DNA of 64,000 nucleotides from VAZQ01 sp036557705. GTDB taxonomy: Bacteria > Pseudomonadota > Alphaproteobacteria > Rhizobiales > Xanthobacteraceae. A program made the position numbers and the translations under genes. A model generated the notes under the pieces. That model saw only the letters and a list, made by a program, of their open reading frames with translations. It had not been told where the DNA came from and did not search any database. Positions 16,315 to 25,651 of the stretch are shown piece by piece. Within the stretch, counting starts at the first letter, position 1. Each line of letters begins with the position of its first letter. The stretch is from assembly GCA_036557705.1 (NCBI GenBank), contig DATBHB010000016.1, positions 1 through 64,000 on the forward strand. Direction: 5' to 3'.

Positions 16315-17658
16315 ATGGCTCGTCGCTATTTCGGGACTGACGGTATTCGCGGCCGCGCCAACGGCGTTATCACGCCTGAACTGGCGCTTCGGGTCGGGCA
16401 GGCCGCCGGTCTTGTGTTTAAGAACGGCGAGCACCGGCACCGTGTACTCATCGGGAAGGATACCAGGCTATCGGGTTACATGATCGAGACCGCATTGGTC
16501 GCAGGCTTCACCTCGGTCGGCATGGACGTTTTGCTTACCGGCCCCATTCCGACCCCCGCGGTAGCGATGCTCACGCGATCCATGCGCGCCGATCTCGGTG
16601 TGATGATTTCGGCATCGCATAACCCGTTCGACGACAATGGGATCAAGCTGTTCGGCCCGGACGGCTACAAGCTCTCGGACACCATCGAGGCGGAGATCGA
16701 AAATCTCATCGACTCCGATCTTACAAAGAAGCTCGCGAAAAGCACTGACCTTGGCCGTGCTCGCCGCATCGACGGCGTCCACGATCGTTATATCGAATTC
16801 GCCAAACGCACTCTGCCGCGAGCCATGAGCCTCGATGGACTGCGGATCGTGGTCGATTGCGCCCATGGCGCTGCCTATCGGGTTGTGCCGGAGGCGCTGT
16901 GGGAATTGGGCGCCGAGGTTATTTCAGTGGGCGTCGATCCCGACGGCTTCAATATTAATCGCGACTGTGGCTCGACAGCACCCGCCGAACTCTGCCGAAA
17001 GGTCCGGGAAATGCGCGCCGATATCGGCATCGCGCTTGATGGAGATGCCGACCGCGTGCTCATCGCCGACGAGCGCGGGCGGATTATCGACGGGGACCAG
17101 CTGCTCGCCGTCATCGCCCAGAGCTTTCAGGAAGCTGGACGGCTGGCGAAGCCCGGAATCGTTGCGACTGTCATGTCGAATCTCGGGCTGGAGCGCCATC
17201 TTGGCGGATTGGGCCTGTCGCTTTCGCGCACCCCGGTCGGCGATCGTTATGTCCTCGAATATATGCGTGAGAACGGGTACAACGTCGGCGGCGAGCAGTC
17301 AGGGCACATCATCCTGTCGGACCACACGACGACCGGCGACGGCTTCCTCGCCGCCTTGCAGGTCCTTGCGGTTGTCAAGCGGGAGGATCAGCCGGTCTCG
17401 AAGGTTTGCCACCGGTTCGATCCGCTTCCACAGGTGCTCAAGAACGTCCGCTACAAGAGCGGCAAGCCGCTCGATAACACGAATGTCCGTTCTGTCATTG
17501 CCCAAGCCGAACAGCGGCTTAACGGCAATGGCCGGCTGCTGGTGCGCCCCTCCGGCACCGAACCTGTCATTCGGGTGATGGGGGAGGGGGAGGATAAACT
17601 GTTGGTCGAGGAGATCGTCGACGGCATCGTCGACGCATTAACCGAGGCTGCAGCTTAG
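16315..17658 (+). CDS. glmM: Phosphoglucosamine mutase
   Basis: A 447-residue enzyme converting glucosamine-6-phosphate to glucosamine-1-phosphate for peptidoglycan and LPS precursors. MARRYFGTDGIRGRAN opens the protein; the phosphoserine loop MISASHNPFDDNG places the catalytic Ser at about residue 101; the Mg-binding loop ALDGDADR is near residue 245; the sugar-binding GGEQSGH and the C-terminal phosphate-binding RPSGTEPVIRVM are present. GGGGAGGG precedes the ATG. Length and motif order are normal. It stands alone here. Confidence 0.97.
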   Translation: MARRYFGTDGIRGRANGVITPELALRVGQAAGLVFKNGEHRHRVLIGKDTRLSGYMIETALVAGFTSVGMDVLLTGPIPTPAVAMLTRSMRADLGVMISASHNPFDDNGIKLFGPDGYKLSDTIEAEIENLIDSDLTKKLAKSTDLGRARRIDGVHDRYIEFAKRTLPRAMSLDGLRIVVDCAHGAAYRVVPEALWELGAEVISVGVDPDGFNINRDCGSTAPAELCRKVREMRADIGIALDGDADRVLIADERGRIIDGDQLLAVIAQSFQEAGRLAKPGIVATVMSNLGLERHLGGLGLSLSRTPVGDRYVLEYMRENGYNVGGEQSGHIILSDHTTTGDGFLAALQVLAVVKREDQPVSKVCHRFDPLPQVLKNVRYKSGKPLDNTNVRSVIAQAEQRLNGNGRLLVRPSGTEPVIRVMGEGEDKLLVEEIVDGIVDALTEAAA

Positions 17659-17802
17659 AGCAGATCCCCATCAGATTGACCGCTGGTCGGTCCTTCGCGG
17701 ATCGGAGATTGGAATTCGTACAAGGATTGGGGTTTATGCTTGCGCCATGCCGCCCGGCTGCGTATTGATGGTTGCAATTGGAACTAGTGCCCCCCTGGTC
17801 CC

Positions 17803-18021
17803 ATGATCGTCTGTTCCTGTAACGTGTTCTCGGACCACGATGTCCGCACGGCGTTGACCGATCCCGACAGCGCCCCGCGCAGAACCGGGCAGGTCTACGA
17901 GTGCCTGGGCTGTAACCCCCATTGCGGTCGCTGCGCACGGACCATCAAACAGATTATGGAGCAGGCTTTGGCCAGCACCGCTCCCTGCGCGTGTTGTCCG
18001 GGCGGGCGGCATCGGGGTTGA
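17803..18021 (+). CDS. bfd: Bacterioferritin-associated ferredoxin
   Basis: A 72-residue [2Fe-2S] protein starting MIVCSCNVFSD. Cys4 and Cys6 plus the CGRC pair (Cys41 and Cys44) match the Bfd cluster ligands; extra cysteines at 34, 37 and near the C-terminus (CACC) are additional. Bfd reduces the ferric core of bacterioferritin to release iron. The bacterioferritin gene follows 110 bases downstream on the same strand. Confidence 0.9.
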   Translation: MIVCSCNVFSDHDVRTALTDPDSAPRRTGQVYECLGCNPHCGRCARTIKQIMEQALASTAPCACCPGGRHRG

Positions 18022-18131
18022 CGTTGCGGCGGGGTTCACGCCTTGCGGCCTTCCATTAAGGCGGCCGGATTCGCTAAATTAATGTCAAACGGCGGTCGCG
18101 CTCGCTGCGGCGGCCATTGGGATGAACGACC

Positions 18132-18620
18132 ATGAAGGGCGACGCGAGAGTCATCGAATATCTCAATCGAGGGTTGCGGCACGAACTGACCGCCATCAAC
18201 CAGTACTGGTTGCATTATCGTTTGCTCCACAACTGGGGCTACAAGGCCCTGGCCAAATATTGGCGCAAGGAATCGATCGAGGAAATGGAGCACGCGGATA
18301 AGCTCGTCGAGCGGATCATCTTCCTTGACGGCTTCCCCAATATGCAGGTGCTCGATCCGCTTCACATCGGCCAGACGGTCAAGGAAGTGCTGGACTGCGA
18401 TCTGGCGCTCGAAAATGCTGCGCGCAACCTCTACCAGGAAGCGGCAACCCATTGCCATGCGGTCAAGGACTACGTGAGCCGCGACCTTTTCGAGAAGCTG
18501 ATGCACGACGAGGAGGAGCATATCGACATCCTCGAGACGCAGCTCGATCTGGTGAGCAAGCTCGGTCTCGAGCTTTACGCCCAGCATCACATCGGCAAGC
18601 TCGACGACGATGATAATTGA
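18132..18620 (+). CDS. bfr: Bacterioferritin
   Basis: A 162-residue four-helix haem-binding ferritin that stores iron in a 24-mer. Diiron ligands Glu18 (HELTAINQY), Glu51 and His54 (EEMEHAD) and the later DEEEHID motif are present; Met52, the haem axial ligand, is present, so this is a haem-containing Bfr. Length is standard. It forms a functional pair with the Bfd gene upstream. The 299-base gap downstream shows no gene. Confidence 0.96.
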   Translation: MKGDARVIEYLNRGLRHELTAINQYWLHYRLLHNWGYKALAKYWRKESIEEMEHADKLVERIIFLDGFPNMQVLDPLHIGQTVKEVLDCDLALENAARNLYQEAATHCHAVKDYVSRDLFEKLMHDEEEHIDILETQLDLVSKLGLELYAQHHIGKLDDDDN

Positions 18621-18919
18621 GGTTTAATGGTTGAAGTTTCAGGACTAACGTTAAACTTCGCTTAGGACTTTTCTTTGACTGTTGACGCCGGCTGATCGGC
18701 CGCTCAGCGCGTTGCCTTCCACGCGCCGTTGGCGTCAGCGCCCCCCCCGGGTCGAGGCGCATTTGCCGAGTTCGACCGGGCGCGCCCATCATGCGCCAGA
18801 TGGCCGGGGCAGAACCGCAACGGCCTGGAGATGGGCGAGCGCACAGTGGGCGGATCGTTTTACCGCTCATTAAGGTTAATCAATCACTATCGATTCGAAC
18901 CCGCGCAGCAGGGGGTGTC

Positions 18920-19786
18920 ATGCGCCGATTCATTTTGATTCTCGGTCTTGTTGCGATGGCCTGGCAGGCACAGGCGAGTGACTACGATATCCCGGTATTG
19001 CGCGGTTCCTCGCCGGACGTCCCGACACCTTATGTTCCGGCTCCACCCGTCTATGTCGGGTGGGCCGGCTTCTATGCGGGCGTGCAGGCCGGATTTTCTC
19101 GGGCCGGCGTGGATTTCAAGAGCAGCCTCACGCCGCTGATTTCCGACATCCTGCGCGACACCACGATCGAGCCGGACGTTCTAGGGTTTCATGTGCTTGG
19201 GCTTACCGACGATACCGGCTCATACAATGTCGGCGGGTTCGTCGGCTTCAATACGCAGTGGGACGATGTCGTCGTCGGATTCGAGTTGAATTACGGTCAC
19301 ACCAATCTGAACAAGGCGGCCTCCGATACCGAAAGCCGGAGCTTCATCAACAACGGCCAAGCTCCGCCCAACACTACCTATCAATACAACGTAAGCGTAA
19401 CGGGTTCGACATCGGTGCAGATTACAAACCTCTGGACTGGCCGCATCCGTGCCGGATGGGTCGTCGATGGGTTCATGCCATATGGCTTCGTGGGGGGAGC
19501 AATTGGGCTCGCTAATGTATTCAATTCGGTCACAATCACCGGAACAAGAACTGACACCGTTTCCAATAATCCCCCGACCACAACTGTTCTCGACCTGCCC
19601 GGGACCGTTACCGCAGGCCAAGGAAATGCCCCCACCTACGGTTACACCGGGGGGCTCGGGGCCGACTACATGCTCACCCCGGCCATATTCGTGCGCGGTG
19701 AATGGGAATATATCGGATTTCGGGACGTAAAGAGCGCCAAGGTCAACATCAACACCTTCCGCAGCGCGCTCGCCGTGCGATTCTGA
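18920..19786 (+). CDS. Outer-membrane beta-barrel porin-family protein (Omp25/RopB-like)
   Basis: A 288-residue protein. The ATG at 18920 gives a Sec signal peptide, MRRFILILGLVAMAWQAQAS; a longer open frame upstream has no signal. The mature part starts with a Pro-rich linker, then WAGFYAGVQAGFS, the usual first strand of Hyphomicrobiales small porins, alternating hydrophobic strands such as VGGFVGFNTQWDDVVVGFELNYG and a GYTGGLGADYML strand, and ends ...ALAVRF with the C-terminal Phe recognised by the BAM complex. An eight-stranded barrel in the outer membrane is expected. Confidence 0.88.
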   Translation: MRRFILILGLVAMAWQAQASDYDIPVLRGSSPDVPTPYVPAPPVYVGWAGFYAGVQAGFSRAGVDFKSSLTPLISDILRDTTIEPDVLGFHVLGLTDDTGSYNVGGFVGFNTQWDDVVVGFELNYGHTNLNKAASDTESRSFINNGQAPPNTTYQYNVSVTGSTSVQITNLWTGRIRAGWVVDGFMPYGFVGGAIGLANVFNSVTITGTRTDTVSNNPPTTTVLDLPGTVTAGQGNAPTYGYTGGLGADYMLTPAIFVRGEWEYIGFRDVKSAKVNINTFRSALAVRF

Positions 19787-19798
19787 GGGGACGGGGGT

Positions 19799-19878
19799 GT
19801 CCCGGGTGCGGCGCAGCGCGGCCATCGCTCGCGATTGATCACAAATCGTAGGCCGCGGTGCGCTGCAGACCCGGGACC
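19799..19878. repeat. Imperfect palindromic intergenic repeat (GTCCCGGGT type)
   Basis: Left arm GTCCCGGGTGCGGCGCAGCG and right arm GCGCTGCAGACCCGGGAC face each other across about 40 bases. It lacks GTAG ends and therefore differs from families A, B, C and E. Nothing else is visible in the 270-base gap before serC. Confidence 0.55.
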
Positions 19879-20058
19879 GCCACAAACTCGTTCTTGGCGG
19901 TCCCGGATCAGAGGTGCACCACTCGCGCGCGCCAAGTTGATGACTTCCGTCGTCCGTCCGCTGTCGTCCGTCTCGCTTGACGGCGCGCGCGTCCTTCCTT
20001 ATTTCCGGCCGCGGGACACCCCTCCCCACCGAGGGGCGCCTATCTGGAAGGGTAGACC

Positions 20059-21231
20059 ATGGCAGATGCGATGCCGGGCGTGCGGCCGGTCGTTCCGCAC
20101 TTCTCATCCGGCCCTTGTGCGAAGCGCCCCGGCTGGAATCTCCAAGCCCTCACCGATGCCGCTCTCGGACGCTCGCACCGATCCAAAGTCGGAAAGGCGA
20201 AGCTCAAGCGCGCGATCGATCTCACTCGCGAAATCCTCGAAGTGCCCGCCGATTATCGGATCGGCGTCGTACCGGCTTCCGACACGGGCGCGGTCGAGAT
20301 TGCCCTATGGTCGGTTCTCGGCGCGCGGCCGGTCACCATGCTGACCTGGGAATCCTTCGGGGAAGGCTGGGTCACCGACGTGACCAAGCAGCTCAAGCTC
20401 AAAAACGTTACCGTCTTCAAGGCTCCTTACGGCGAATTGCCCGATCTATCGCAGGTCGACCCCGCGACCGATGTCGTGTTTACCTGGAACGGCACGACCT
20501 CGGGCGTGCGCGTTCCCAACGCCGACTGGATCGCGGCTGATCGGCAGGGGCTCACGATCTGTGATGCGACTTCCGCCTGTTTTTCCCAGGCGCTCGATTT
20601 CGGCAAGCTCGATATCGTGACCTTCTCGTGGCAGAAGGCGCTCGGCGGCGAGGCGGCTCACGGCATGCTCATCCTGTCGCCGCGCGCGGCCGAGCGGCTC
20701 TCGACCTACACGCCGCCTTGGCCGCTCCCGAAAATTTTTCGGCTCACCAGCGGCGGCAAACTGATCGAGGGCATCTTTCAAGGCGAGACTATCAACACGC
20801 CGTCGATGCTGTGCGTCGAGGACTATCTCGACACTCTCGAATGGGCAAAGTCGGTGGGAGGCATCAAGGCGCTCATCGCGCGCTCGGATGCCAATGCCGG
20901 TGCGATCGCGGAGTGGGTATCGCGCACGCCCTGGATCGATTTCCTCGCCCGCGATCCGGCGATCCGGTCGAACACGTCGGTCTGTCTCAAGGTCGTCGAT
21001 CCGGTCATCGCCAAGCTTCCTCCCGATGCTCAAGCCGGCTTTGTGAAGAGCCTGGCGGCTTTGCTGGAGACGGAGAAGGTTGCCTACGACATCGATGCCT
21101 ATCGCGATGCTCCGCCGGGCCTGCGGGTCTGGTGCGGAGCCACCGTAGAGGCGAGCGACGTGCAGGCGCTCACGCAATGGCTCGATTGGGCTTTCGCCAA
21201 GACCAAGACTGCATTGGCGAAGGCGGCGTGA
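20059..21231 (+). CDS. serC: Phosphoserine aminotransferase
   Basis: A 390-residue PLP enzyme converting 3-phosphohydroxypyruvate and glutamate to phosphoserine, the second step of serine synthesis. Family features: RPVVPHFSSGPCAKRPGW at the start, VPASDTGAVEIALWS, FTWNGTTSGV, CDATSACF and the PLP-lysine motif FSWQKALGGEAAHG. The length fits the longer alphaproteobacterial form. The gene ends one base before serA, forming the serCA operon. Confidence 0.95.
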   Translation: MADAMPGVRPVVPHFSSGPCAKRPGWNLQALTDAALGRSHRSKVGKAKLKRAIDLTREILEVPADYRIGVVPASDTGAVEIALWSVLGARPVTMLTWESFGEGWVTDVTKQLKLKNVTVFKAPYGELPDLSQVDPATDVVFTWNGTTSGVRVPNADWIAADRQGLTICDATSACFSQALDFGKLDIVTFSWQKALGGEAAHGMLILSPRAAERLSTYTPPWPLPKIFRLTSGGKLIEGIFQGETINTPSMLCVEDYLDTLEWAKSVGGIKALIARSDANAGAIAEWVSRTPWIDFLARDPAIRSNTSVCLKVVDPVIAKLPPDAQAGFVKSLAALLETEKVAYDIDAYRDAPPGLRVWCGATVEASDVQALTQWLDWAFAKTKTALAKAA

Positions 21232-21232
21232 C

Positions 21233-22819
21233 ATGACTCCCCGTGTCCTCATTTCCGATGCGCTTTCCGATGCCGCCGTGCAGATTTTCAAGGACCGCGG
21301 CATAGACACTGTTTTCCAGCCGAAGCTCGGGGGCGACAAGGAAAAGCTCGCGGAGATCATCGGAGATTTCGACGGGCTTGCGATCCGCTCGGCCACCAAA
21401 GTCACCGCCAAGCTGCTCGAGCGAGCGAGCAAGCTGCGTGTCGTGGGCCGCGCCGGCATTGGCGTCGATAACGTCGACATCCCGGCCGCGACGGCGCGGG
21501 GCGTGATCGTGATGAATACGCCGTTCGGCAATTCCATCACCACAGCCGAGCATGCCGTCACGCTCATGCTCGCGCTCGCGCGGCAGATTCCGCAGGCCGA
21601 TGCTTCGACCCAGGCCGGCAAATGGGAGAAGAACCGCTTCATGGGCGTCGAGATCACCGGCAAGACGCTCGGCATCATCGGCTGCGGCAATATCGGCTCG
21701 ATCGTTGCCGACCGAGCCCACGGATTGCGAATGAAGGTGATCGCCTATGATCCGTTCCTTTCGGCAGAGCGTGCGCGCGATCTCGGCGTCGAGAAAATAG
21801 AGCTCGCCGAGCTGTTCAAACGCTCCGATTTCGTCACCCTCCACACTCCGCTCACCGACAAAACCACGAACATCATCGACGCCAAGGCGCTTGCGAACAT
21901 GAAAAAGGGCGTGCGCATCATCAATTGCGCGCGCGGGGGCCTTGTGGATGAGATCGCCTTGCGGGAGGCGCTCGACTCCGGTCGCGTCGCGGGTGCTGCG
22001 TTCGACGTGTTCGTCGAAGAACCGGCGACGAAGAATCCGCTGTTCGGCCACCCCAATGTGGTTTGCACACCGCACCTTGGCGCTTCGACGACCGAAGCGC
22101 AGGAGAATGTGGCGCTCCAGGTTGCCGAGCAGATGTCCGATTATCTGCTCAGCGGCGCCATCGCCAACGCGGTGAACTTTCCCTCGATTACGGCCGAGGA
22201 GGCGCCGAGACTCAAGCCATACGTGGCGCTTGCCGAGAAACTCGGATCATTTGCCGGCCAGCTGACCGAGACCGGCATCAACAAGGTGCAACTTGCCTAC
22301 GAGGGGCACGTTGCCGGAATGAATACCAAGGCGCTCACTTCGGCGGCGATTGCCGGGCTGCTGCGTCCGATGCTCCAAGACGTGAATGTGGTCTCGGCGC
22401 CTGTTCTGGCCAAGGAACGCGGCATCGTGATTGAGGAGGTAACTCGCGAGGCTGCCGGCGACTACGAGAGCCTGATGACGCTGACCATCATCACTGAGCG
22501 CCAGTCGCGCCATGTCTCGGGGACGGTCTTTGCCGACGGGCGCCCGCGCATTGTCAACATCAAGGGTATCGCGATGGATGCCGAATTCGGGTCCTCGATG
22601 ATCTACATTACCAATCAGGATAAGCCGGGTTTCATTGGCAGGTTTTCGTCCACGCTGGGCGATGCCGGCATCAATATCGCCACCTTCCATCTCGGCCGCG
22701 ATGCCCCCGGCGGCAACGCCGTCGCCTTGATCGAAATCGACGGCGAGTTGCCGCCCGATGTGCTCAACAAGGTGCGCGCCTTGCCTCACGTGCAGCAGGC
22801 AAAGCCGCTGAGATTCTGA
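21233..22819 (+). CDS. serA: D-3-phosphoglycerate dehydrogenase
   Basis: A 528-residue long-form SerA catalysing the first step of serine synthesis. It has the NAD-binding GIIGCGNIGSIVADRA motif, INCARGGLVDE with the active Arg, and TPHLGASTTEAQ with the catalytic His, then the intervening ASB domain and a C-terminal ACT domain (SMIYITNQDKPGFIGRFSSTL) for serine feedback. Directly downstream of serC. Confidence 0.97.
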   Translation: MTPRVLISDALSDAAVQIFKDRGIDTVFQPKLGGDKEKLAEIIGDFDGLAIRSATKVTAKLLERASKLRVVGRAGIGVDNVDIPAATARGVIVMNTPFGNSITTAEHAVTLMLALARQIPQADASTQAGKWEKNRFMGVEITGKTLGIIGCGNIGSIVADRAHGLRMKVIAYDPFLSAERARDLGVEKIELAELFKRSDFVTLHTPLTDKTTNIIDAKALANMKKGVRIINCARGGLVDEIALREALDSGRVAGAAFDVFVEEPATKNPLFGHPNVVCTPHLGASTTEAQENVALQVAEQMSDYLLSGAIANAVNFPSITAEEAPRLKPYVALAEKLGSFAGQLTETGINKVQLAYEGHVAGMNTKALTSAAIAGLLRPMLQDVNVVSAPVLAKERGIVIEEVTREAAGDYESLMTLTIITERQSRHVSGTVFADGRPRIVNIKGIAMDAEFGSSMIYITNQDKPGFIGRFSSTLGDAGINIATFHLGRDAPGGNAVALIEIDGELPPDVLNKVRALPHVQQAKPLRF

Positions 22820-22832
22820 CGCCGAGCGCCGG

Positions 22833-23135
22833 ATGGCCGTCTATGTCGATGCCGCGATCTGGGCTTGGTCGGGTCTCAAATGGTGTCATCTCCTGGCCGA
22901 CGATCTCGATGAGTTGCACCGTTTTGCGGCCCGGCTTGGGATCAAACGCAGCTCGTTCCAATGTCCGCCCAAGGCCGCCACGCCGCATTACGATCTTACC
23001 GGCTACGAGCGCGCGCGAGCTATCGGGCTCGGCGCGATTGTCTGCAACCGCGAACAGATCATTGCGGTGCGCCGGCGGATAACCGTGACACCGAGCCGTG
23101 TCGCTGAAACGGAGCGTCCGCGACCAGCTTTGTGA
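22833..23135 (+). CDS. DUF4031 domain protein
   Basis: A 100-residue protein starting MAVYVDAAIWAWSGLKWCHLLADDLDELH and containing the HYDLTGYERARAIGLGA block that defines DUF4031. The function is unknown. It begins 14 bases after serA and is probably read through from the serCA operon. Its C-terminal 20 residues are basic and poorly conserved in appearance. Confidence 0.85.
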   Translation: MAVYVDAAIWAWSGLKWCHLLADDLDELHRFAARLGIKRSSFQCPPKAATPHYDLTGYERARAIGLGAIVCNREQIIAVRRRITVTPSRVAETERPRPAL

Positions 23136-23159
23136 CAGTTCTTAAGGGGTGACAGACGC

Positions 23160-24230
23160 TCAGGACCGGACGAACAGGGCCTTGATCTTCTCAGCAATCC
23201 CGCCCGAGGCTGTTTGGGGAGGAGGTTCCGTCCCAAGACGCTCGACAACAACGATGCGCTCGACCTGACCGCTCAGATACGCGTTCAGGAAAGCAGAATA
23301 GTCCTTGAATGACACACATCCATTCGATTGGCCGTTGGAACCGAGCATGTAGGTGTGTGCCAGTATCCCATCGCGGCCGTACATGTTGCCGCCGCCGACG
23401 GGAGTGAGACGGAGCGCGCGAACGCCATGGAAAAGACTCTCGCGTAACGAAAGCGCGTAGACATTCGGGGGCGTCGGCCCTTCACTCTTTGCGCTCACAT
23501 AACGCGGATCGTCCATGTAGCCGCCCAGCCCCGAATGTGCTTCCAACCGCCGTCCGTCGGGCAGGTAAACTGTGCGCCCCGCAATATCATAGATCGCGGT
23601 GTGGCTATCGATTTCCGGAGTCGAAGTCGAATCAGGATTAGCTTCTGCGGTATGAATTCGCTTCTTGGGAACGCTGGCCCGTGTCGAGGAACTGGCTGGC
23701 GCGGCGCCGGGCTCCAAAGCGCGGACCGCAGGACGGACCGTCAAACGATCGCCCGGATCGGCCAGCGCCAGGACTGTGCTCGGTTCCTCCGCTTCCACCA
23801 GTTGGATCCTGCCCGGCGCGGCTGCGGCCGCGAAACGGTCGCTGAAGGAATCCGAGCGCTCGGCAAATGACGGGAGACGCGGGTCGAAGAAAAGTTGGTC
23901 GAAGGCAGATCCGATTCGGCTGGAGCCAGCCAAATCGGACGACATCTCCTCGGTTTCCTTCTTTGGCTCCGAAACGATCTCCGATTCCAAGCTCGCCAAT
24001 TGGAACCCGGCACGGACAGGGCTTGGCGAGTCCACGGAGGCCGCCAATTCCAGATTTGTTGGATGGATGGCCGTGAAAACTGAAATATTTGGAATCTCGC
24101 CCTGCAGTCCCAGGGCAAAACCGAAGCCCAGCGCCGCGACTGCGGCGCAGATCAATCGCAACCGGGGGCGGATCAACGCCCTCCTGTCTCGACGTAACGG
24201 CTTTACTGCCTTGCGGCGTGTACCCCGCAC
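23160..24230 (-). CDS. DUF2778 protein, L,D-transpeptidase-related (Tlde1-like) C-terminal domain
   Basis: About 356 residues. A GTG at 24230 preceded by GGGGGAG gives a short basic N-terminus and one membrane segment (ICAAVAALGFGFALGL). A long low-complexity, presumably periplasmic stalk follows (about residues 45-210). The C-terminal DUF2778 domain has HSGLGGYMDDPRY, GVRALRLTPVGGG and GILAHTYMLGSNGQSNGCVSF, with the His and Cys expected of a YkuD-like catalytic dyad. A peptidoglycan-acting role in the periplasm is inferred. A TTG at 24269 is an alternative start. Convergent with the DUF4031 gene. Confidence 0.78.
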   Translation of the reverse strand: MRGTRRKAVKPLRRDRRALIRPRLRLICAAVAALGFGFALGLQGEIPNISVFTAIHPTNLELAASVDSPSPVRAGFQLASLESEIVSEPKKETEEMSSDLAGSSRIGSAFDQLFFDPRLPSFAERSDSFSDRFAAAAAPGRIQLVEAEEPSTVLALADPGDRLTVRPAVRALEPGAAPASSSTRASVPKKRIHTAEANPDSTSTPEIDSHTAIYDIAGRTVYLPDGRRLEAHSGLGGYMDDPRYVSAKSEGPTPPNVYALSLRESLFHGVRALRLTPVGGGNMYGRDGILAHTYMLGSNGQSNGCVSFKDYSAFLNAYLSGQVERIVVVERLGTEPPPQTASGGIAEKIKALFVRS

Positions 24231-25121
24231 CCCAGCTCCCCCCGCTCCCGAGGGTATAAAACACAGCAATTGCGGCAGAAATTGTGCAGGATACTGTTTT
24301 GGAAGAGGTATTTAGCCCGCTTCGCCCGAGGCCGCGGCCAAGCGGGGCCTCGATGTCGGCGCCAGAGGTATTGGAATGGGCGTCCGGACCCCAAAAATTC
24401 GGTTTAGGGTTCGTTTTGCAAAAATTGGCGGTAGCATAACACTTTCATCGAGCTGGATCGAACACCCGAACGGTGAGGCGTCGGTGTGCAAGCCCCGTAT
24501 CGCTCGCAGCGTCCCGCAGCGGGAGCCGTTCAATGAGGTCAAGATGACCGACCGTGGTAGCGTGCCCGCCGTCGGGAACGCAGCCCGGTACCGGAGATGT
24601 TGCGGACATTCGGCAAGTTCGATTCGGAGTGCCGACCGGAGAAAATGACCCGGGCCGGAAATAATTCCGGCCGAGAGCGCCCCCTCGTAGCCCGCATTAC
24701 CAAATCGGGTGCGCCTCTTGGTGCACCCGATTTCGTAATGCGGGATCTGTCGTTGCGGAATCCCGGATTGCATAATCGCGCATTAAGGATGCGCGATTAT
24801 GCAATTCGGGCTACGGTCCCTATGTCGGCTATTGGCACATCACTTCTTTCGCGGCCTGCACAAAAATAGCATCGCGATCGGGGGCACAGCGGACATAACC
24901 GGCCTGCGCGAATGAGAAGGTCGCGGTCTATCCGCAACTGCCCAGCCGGATTGCCTAATACCTTGGTATGGGCGGATTGCCGCTTGTATCGCGGCAAGCC
25001 AGACCTCTGTCGGCTGCAAGCGGGACGTCTGTTGGATAGAAAGCGCCGGTGTCTTCTGCAATGTTTCTAATTGTAAGCGATCAAGGAAGGTCCTTGATCT
25101 CGGCACAAAGGAGACACGACC
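24231..25121. other. Long intergenic region without a supportable gene
   Basis: 891 bases between the divergent DUF2778 gene and the small secreted-protein gene. Besides a variant family A repeat, I see only short open frames without ribosome-binding sites or recognisable protein motifs. Around 24835-24900 there is a loosely palindromic stretch (GGCTATTGGCAC...GGGCACAGCGGACA) that may be the relic of another repeat. Confidence 0.5.
24687..24814. repeat. GTAG-type palindromic repeat, divergent family A (copy A3)
   Basis: Left end GTAGCCCGCATTACCAAATC, right end GCAATTCGGGCTAC. Inner hairpins are GGTGCGCC..GGTGCACC and a long stem of CATAATCGCGCAT with ATGCGCGATTATG. The core departs more from the family A consensus than other copies, but the GTAG/CTAC ends are intact. 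Confidence 0.65.
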
Positions 25122-25337
25122 ATGTTGACCAACTCGAAGATCGCGCTTTGCGTTGCGCTCATTCTCGCCAGCGCTTCCGCAGCGCTCGCCGCTCCTAAGC
25201 ACGCAGTTCGTCACCACGCCGCCGTCGCGCGGCAAGTTCCGGCCAACGCCTACCTGAGCTTCGCATCGGTGCGGCCGAGCGAGCCGGGCAACATGAGAAT
25301 CCAGGACATCGGCTTCAAGGAAAATCTCGGCGATTAA
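25122..25337 (+). CDS. Small secreted protein
   Basis: A 71-residue protein with AAGGAG at a normal distance from the ATG and a Sec signal peptide (MLTNSKIALCVALILASASA, cleavage after ALA). The mature part is about 48 residues: a His/Ala-rich front (KHAVRHHAAVARQ) and a conserved-looking tail EPGNMRIQDIGFKENLG. Similar short exported proteins occur in Bradyrhizobium relatives (from memory); the role is unknown. A GC-rich hairpin follows the stop codon. Confidence 0.7.
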   Translation: MLTNSKIALCVALILASASAALAAPKHAVRHHAAVARQVPANAYLSFASVRPSEPGNMRIQDIGFKENLGD

Positions 25338-25365
25338 ACCCGTCCTGCCGATAAGGTCCTTCCGG

Positions 25366-25393
25366 TTGCGGCCGACCCGAGGGTCGGCCGCAA
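25366..25393 (+). terminator. Probable transcription terminator hairpin
   Basis: Perfect 12-bp stem TTGCGGCCGACC / GGTCGGCCGCAA with a CGAG loop, 29 bases after the small secreted-protein stop and followed by TTGCATT. The T-tract is poor, so it may be an attenuated or Rho-assisted terminator. Confidence 0.6.
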
Positions 25394-25651
25394 TTGCATT
25401 ATAGGACGCGAGCGCACCCGCCCCGATATCGCCGCGAGATCGCCCTTTAGAGAACCGATTCATGGGGCCTGTTCGCTTCATCAAGCTCGCGAAGGGGGAC
25501 GCAAGGACGGCCTGCCCGTCCCAAAGCATTTAGGCAGGGGCGCGGCGCCTTGCCCGAGCCGGCGTCATCCGATAATTGCGGGAGGGCCCAAGCTTGGACA
25601 AGCCTCTGTCGACACGGGGGAATTTCTGGCCACGCGGAGGAATGGCGCCTC